Assembly: GCA_013205085.1 (NCBI GenBank)
Contig: JABMLH010000002.1
Location: 65,425-129,424, forward strand
Length of the DNA stretch: 64,000 bases
Direction of reading: 5' to 3'
DNA from: Microbacteriaceae bacterium VKM Ac-2854
GTDB lineage: Bacteria > Actinomycetota > Actinomycetes > Actinomycetales > Microbacteriaceae
The notes beneath the pieces are model-generated. The model was not told where the DNA came from, made no database searches, and worked only from the letters and a program-made list of their open reading frames with translations. The position numbers were made by a program, and so were the translations under genes. The stretch's first letter is position 1, and every line of letters starts with the position of its first letter. This document shows positions 61,577-64,000 of the stretch, in pieces.

Positions 61577-62560
61577 CTACGGATGCACCAGACCCAAATC
61601 CGCCGCGCCGAGGCTCGGCGCGGCCTCGCCCAGGCGGGCCCGCACGAGGTCGCGGTTCACCGCGGCCGCCACCCGGGCGCCGTCACCTGCCGCGACGATC
61701 AGCTGCTGGGCGCCGGGCGGAGTGGTGTCGCCGGCCGCGTACAGACCGGTGCGCGATGTACGCCCCTCGATGTCGACGACGAGCAGTCCGCGCGCATCCG
61801 TCGCCGGCGCCAGCGCGGTGAGGTAGTCGACGCCGGCGTGCCAGCGCGGACGCACGAAGCCGCCGCTGCGCTCGATCACATCGCCGTCGGCGAGGCGGAC
61901 GCCGGTCATCTGCGCGCGCTCGCCCACGATGTCGTCGATCACGCGACGCTCCACGCGCACCCCGATCGAGCCCAGCACGGTCTCGTCGAGGTCGCTGATC
62001 GAGCCGACGCCGTTGGTGAAAACGACCAGGTCCGTCGACCACTGCGTCAGCAGCATCGCGTGCTCGGCGAGGTCGTCGGTCTCGCCGATCAGCGCGAGCG
62101 GCTCGTCCGATTTCTCGAAGCCGTCGCACTCCATGCAGCTGTGCAACGCGGTTCCGTAGTAGGCGCGCAGGCTCGGCAGCGACGGGAACGCCTCGACCAA
62201 GCCGGTGGCGACCACCACGGCCGCGGCCTCGACCTCGCGGTCGGCCGATCCGCGGACACCTCGGGAGGAGACGTGGAAGACGCCGCCCTCGCGCCGCACG
62301 GCCGTGACCAGGCCCGCGTGCACCTGCGCACCGTCGTACCGCTCGAGTTCCTCGCGCCCGAGCTTGCGCAGCTCCAGCGGCGAGATGCCGTCGCGAGTGA
62401 GGAAGCCGTGCGAGTGCAGCGTCGCGGCATTGCGCGGTCGGTTGCTGTCGAGCACGAGCACGCTCCGGCGCGCCCGCGCGAGATTGAGCGCAGCCGTGAG
62501 CCCCGCCGGGCCGGCTCCGATCACCACGACGTCATAGCACCCCGCTACGGTCTCCCCCAT
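61577..62560 (-). CDS. Thioredoxin reductase-like FAD oxidoreductase
   Basis: 327 aa. FAD motif VVVIGAGPAGLTAALNLARA, a redox-type CMEC (in SCMECDGF) where thioredoxin reductases have CATC, and the C-terminal FAD motif GLYAAGDTTPPGAQQL. The usual NADP-binding glycine motif is weakened (LALIGETDDLAEHA), so the electron donor is uncertain; ferredoxin- or alternative-donor types exist. No thioredoxin gene is adjacent. It ends up five bases from the gltX stop, same strand. Confidence 0.85.
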   Translation of the reverse strand: MGETVAGCYDVVVIGAGPAGLTAALNLARARRSVLVLDSNRPRNAATLHSHGFLTRDGISPLELRKLGREELERYDGAQVHAGLVTAVRREGGVFHVSSRGVRGSADREVEAAAVVVATGLVEAFPSLPSLRAYYGTALHSCMECDGFEKSDEPLALIGETDDLAEHAMLLTQWSTDLVVFTNGVGSISDLDETVLGSIGVRVERRVIDDIVGERAQMTGVRLADGDVIERSGGFVRPRWHAGVDYLTALAPATDARGLLVVDIEGRTSRTGLYAAGDTTPPGAQQLIVAAGDGARVAAAVNRDLVRARLGEAAPSLGAADLGLVHP

Positions 62561-62565
62561 CCGGA

Positions 62566-64000
62566 TCAGCCCAGCCGGTCGGTGAGACGCACGAGACGGG
62601 CGACGGTGGTCGCCTTACCCAGGATCTCCATCGACTCGAACAGCGGCGGCGAGACGCGGCGCCCGGAGAGCGCGACGCGCAGCGGACCGTACGCGATGCG
62701 CGGCTTGAGGCCCAGACCGTCGATCAACGCGTCCGCGAGGGCAGCCTGGATGTCGGCGGTCGCCCAGCCGCTCTCGGGAATCAGCTCGAGAGCGGCGACC
62801 GACGCGACCAACACCTCGCCGGCGTTCGCGGGCAGACCCTTCAGCGCATCCGGCTCGTACTCCAGCGCGTCGGTCTCGGTGAACAGGAAGCCCAACATTC
62901 CGGGCGCCTCGCCGAGCAGGCCGATGCGCTCCTGCACCAGCGGAGCGGCGGCGGCGAGCACGGCGGACTGCTCCGCGCTCGGCTCGCCGGCGAACACTCC
63001 GGCGGCGATCAGGTACGGCACGGTACGCGCCGCGAAGTCGTCGAAACTCAGCAGCCGGATGTGGTCGCCGTTGATCGACTCCGCCTTCTTCAGGTCGAAG
63101 CGGGCCGGGTTGGGGTTCACATCCGTGATGTCGAAAGCGGCGACCATCTCATCGATCGAGAAGACGTCGCGGTCGTGGGTGAGCGACCAGCCCAGCAGGG
63201 CGAGGTAGTTGACGAGGCCCTCGGGGATGAACCCGCGGTCGCGGTGGTGGAACAGGTTCGACTCGGGGTCGCGCTTGGAGAGCTTCTTGTTGCCTTCGCC
63301 CATCACGTACGGCATGTGGCCGAACCGCGGCACGAACGTGGTCACGCCGATGTCGATCAGCGCGTGGTACAGCGCGATCTGGCGCGGAGTCGAGGGCAGC
63401 AGGTCCTCACCGCGGAGCACGTGGGTGATCTGCATCAGCGCGTCGTCGACCGGGTTGACCAGCGTGTAGAGCGGATGACCGTTCGGGCGCACCACCACGA
63501 AGTCGCTGAAGGAGCCGGCCGGGAAGGTGATCTCGCCGCGCACCAGGTCGTCGAAGGAGAGATCCGCATCCGGCACCCGCAGGCGCAGCGCGGGCTCGCG
63601 GCCCTCGGCGCGGAAGGCGGCCTTCTGCTCCTCGGTGAGCTCGCGGTCGAAGTTGTCGTAACCGTGCTGCTTCGGGCGGCCGTTGGCCTCGTTGCGCGCG
63701 TCGATCTCCTCCGCGTTGGAGAAGCTCTCGTAGATGTGACCCGAGGCCTTCAGCTTGGCGATCACCTCGCCGTAGATGTCGTAGCGCTGCGACTGGCGGT
63801 ACGGCTCGTGCGGGCCGCCGACGCCGACGCCCTCGTCCCAGTCGAGCTTGAGCCAGGTCAGCGCCTCGATCAGCTGCTGGTAGCTCTCCTCGCTGTCGCG
63901 CGCCGCATCCGTGTCCTCGATGCGGAAGACCAGCTTGCCGCCGGTGTGCCGGGCGTAGGCCCAGTTGAACAGCGCGGTGCGGATGAGGCCGACGTGCGGC
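62566..64000 (-). CDS. gltX: Glutamyl-tRNA synthetase, 5' end beyond the window
   Basis: 477 C-terminal residues are visible; the N-terminus lies past 64000. The HIGH-type segment is at the edge ([18 protein letters not shown]), and the KMSKS-type motif is KLSKRD. It charges tRNA-Glu and, in bacteria lacking glutaminyl-tRNA synthetase, also tRNA-Gln for later amidation by GatCAB; that is likely but cannot be confirmed here. Confidence 0.95.
   Translation of the reverse strand, partial: PHVGLIRTALFNWAYARHTGGKLVFRIEDTDAARDSEESYQQLIEALTWLKLDWDEGVGVGGPHEPYRQSQRYDIYGEVIAKLKASGHIYESFSNAEEIDARNEANGRPKQHGYDNFDRELTEEQKAAFRAEGREPALRLRVPDADLSFDDLVRGEITFPAGSFSDFVVVRPNGHPLYTLVNPVDDALMQITHVLRGEDLLPSTPRQIALYHALIDIGVTTFVPRFGHMPYVMGEGNKKLSKRDPESNLFHHRDRGFIPEGLVNYLALLGWSLTHDRDVFSIDEMVAAFDITDVNPNPARFDLKKAESINGDHIRLLSFDDFAARTVPYLIAAGVFAGEPSAEQSAVLAAAAPLVQERIGLLGEAPGMLGFLFTETDALEYEPDALKGLPANAGEVLVASVAALELIPESGWATADIQAALADALIDGLGLKPRIAYGPLRVALSGRRVSPPLFESMEILGKATTVARLVRLTDRLG

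Overview
This is a high-GC window with dense, mostly GTG/ATG-started genes. Its gene content points to an actinobacterium of the Microbacteriaceae type: an S15/PNPase/M16-peptidase neighbourhood, a DUF4397 / class F sortase / ECF sigma / anti-sigma cluster, HelD, PrsW, DUF6328, a protealysin with emfourin, and gltX next to tRNA-Gln. No gene identifies a genus, so I leave it at family level. I see no phage, no insertion sequence, no CRISPR array and no origin. The one clear compositional outlier is the Fic gene at 44.5-46.0 kb.

Layout. 0-12 kb: an M16 peptidase, then an alpha-galactoside/alpha-glucoside utilisation operon (ROK regulator, divergent GH36 alpha-galactosidase, Tat-type lipoprotein binding protein, two permeases, GH13 alpha-glucosidase). 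The operon is flanked by two aldo/keto-reductase-fold proteins that have both lost catalytic residues. 12-24 kb: polynucleotide phosphorylase, small hypothetical genes, an MFS/LysR pair, an ECF sigma/anti-sigma pair with sortase and DUF4397 protein, a LysR/EamA pair, and rpsO. 24-41 kb: exporters, an AraC regulator, a protealysin-emfourin protease/inhibitor pair, FKBP, HelD, an HxlR/MFS pair, DUF1684, PrsW, a pentapeptide-repeat protein, a fused Ada/AlkA repair protein and DUF6328. 41-46 kb: aspartase, UPF0303, a small membrane-anchored protein and the lower-GC Fic gene.

46-53 kb: a permease divergent from a tightly overlapping operon of glutamine-synthetase-like ligase, PuuD-like hydrolase, aldehyde dehydrogenase, SDR and FadR-type regulator. 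I read this as a gamma-glutamylation route for ethanolamine: amine to gamma-glutamyl alcohol, to aldehyde, to acid, then hydrolysis back to glutamate. 53-64 kb: membrane proteins, a CPA1 Na+/H+ antiporter, a quinone-oxidoreductase-like MDR protein, a cluster of tandem repeats, a pRiA4b ORF-3-like protein, a large secreted repeat protein, tRNA-Gln, a thioredoxin-reductase-like flavoprotein and the 3' part of gltX.

Two genome-scale patterns stand out. First, at least twelve genes have a TANNNT hexamer exactly six bases before their ATG, as expected for leaderless transcripts. Second, long intergenic hairpins recur, four of them sharing the same GTTGTCACT-type arm and others built on a similar plan. 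Nearly all lie just after the 3' end of a gene.
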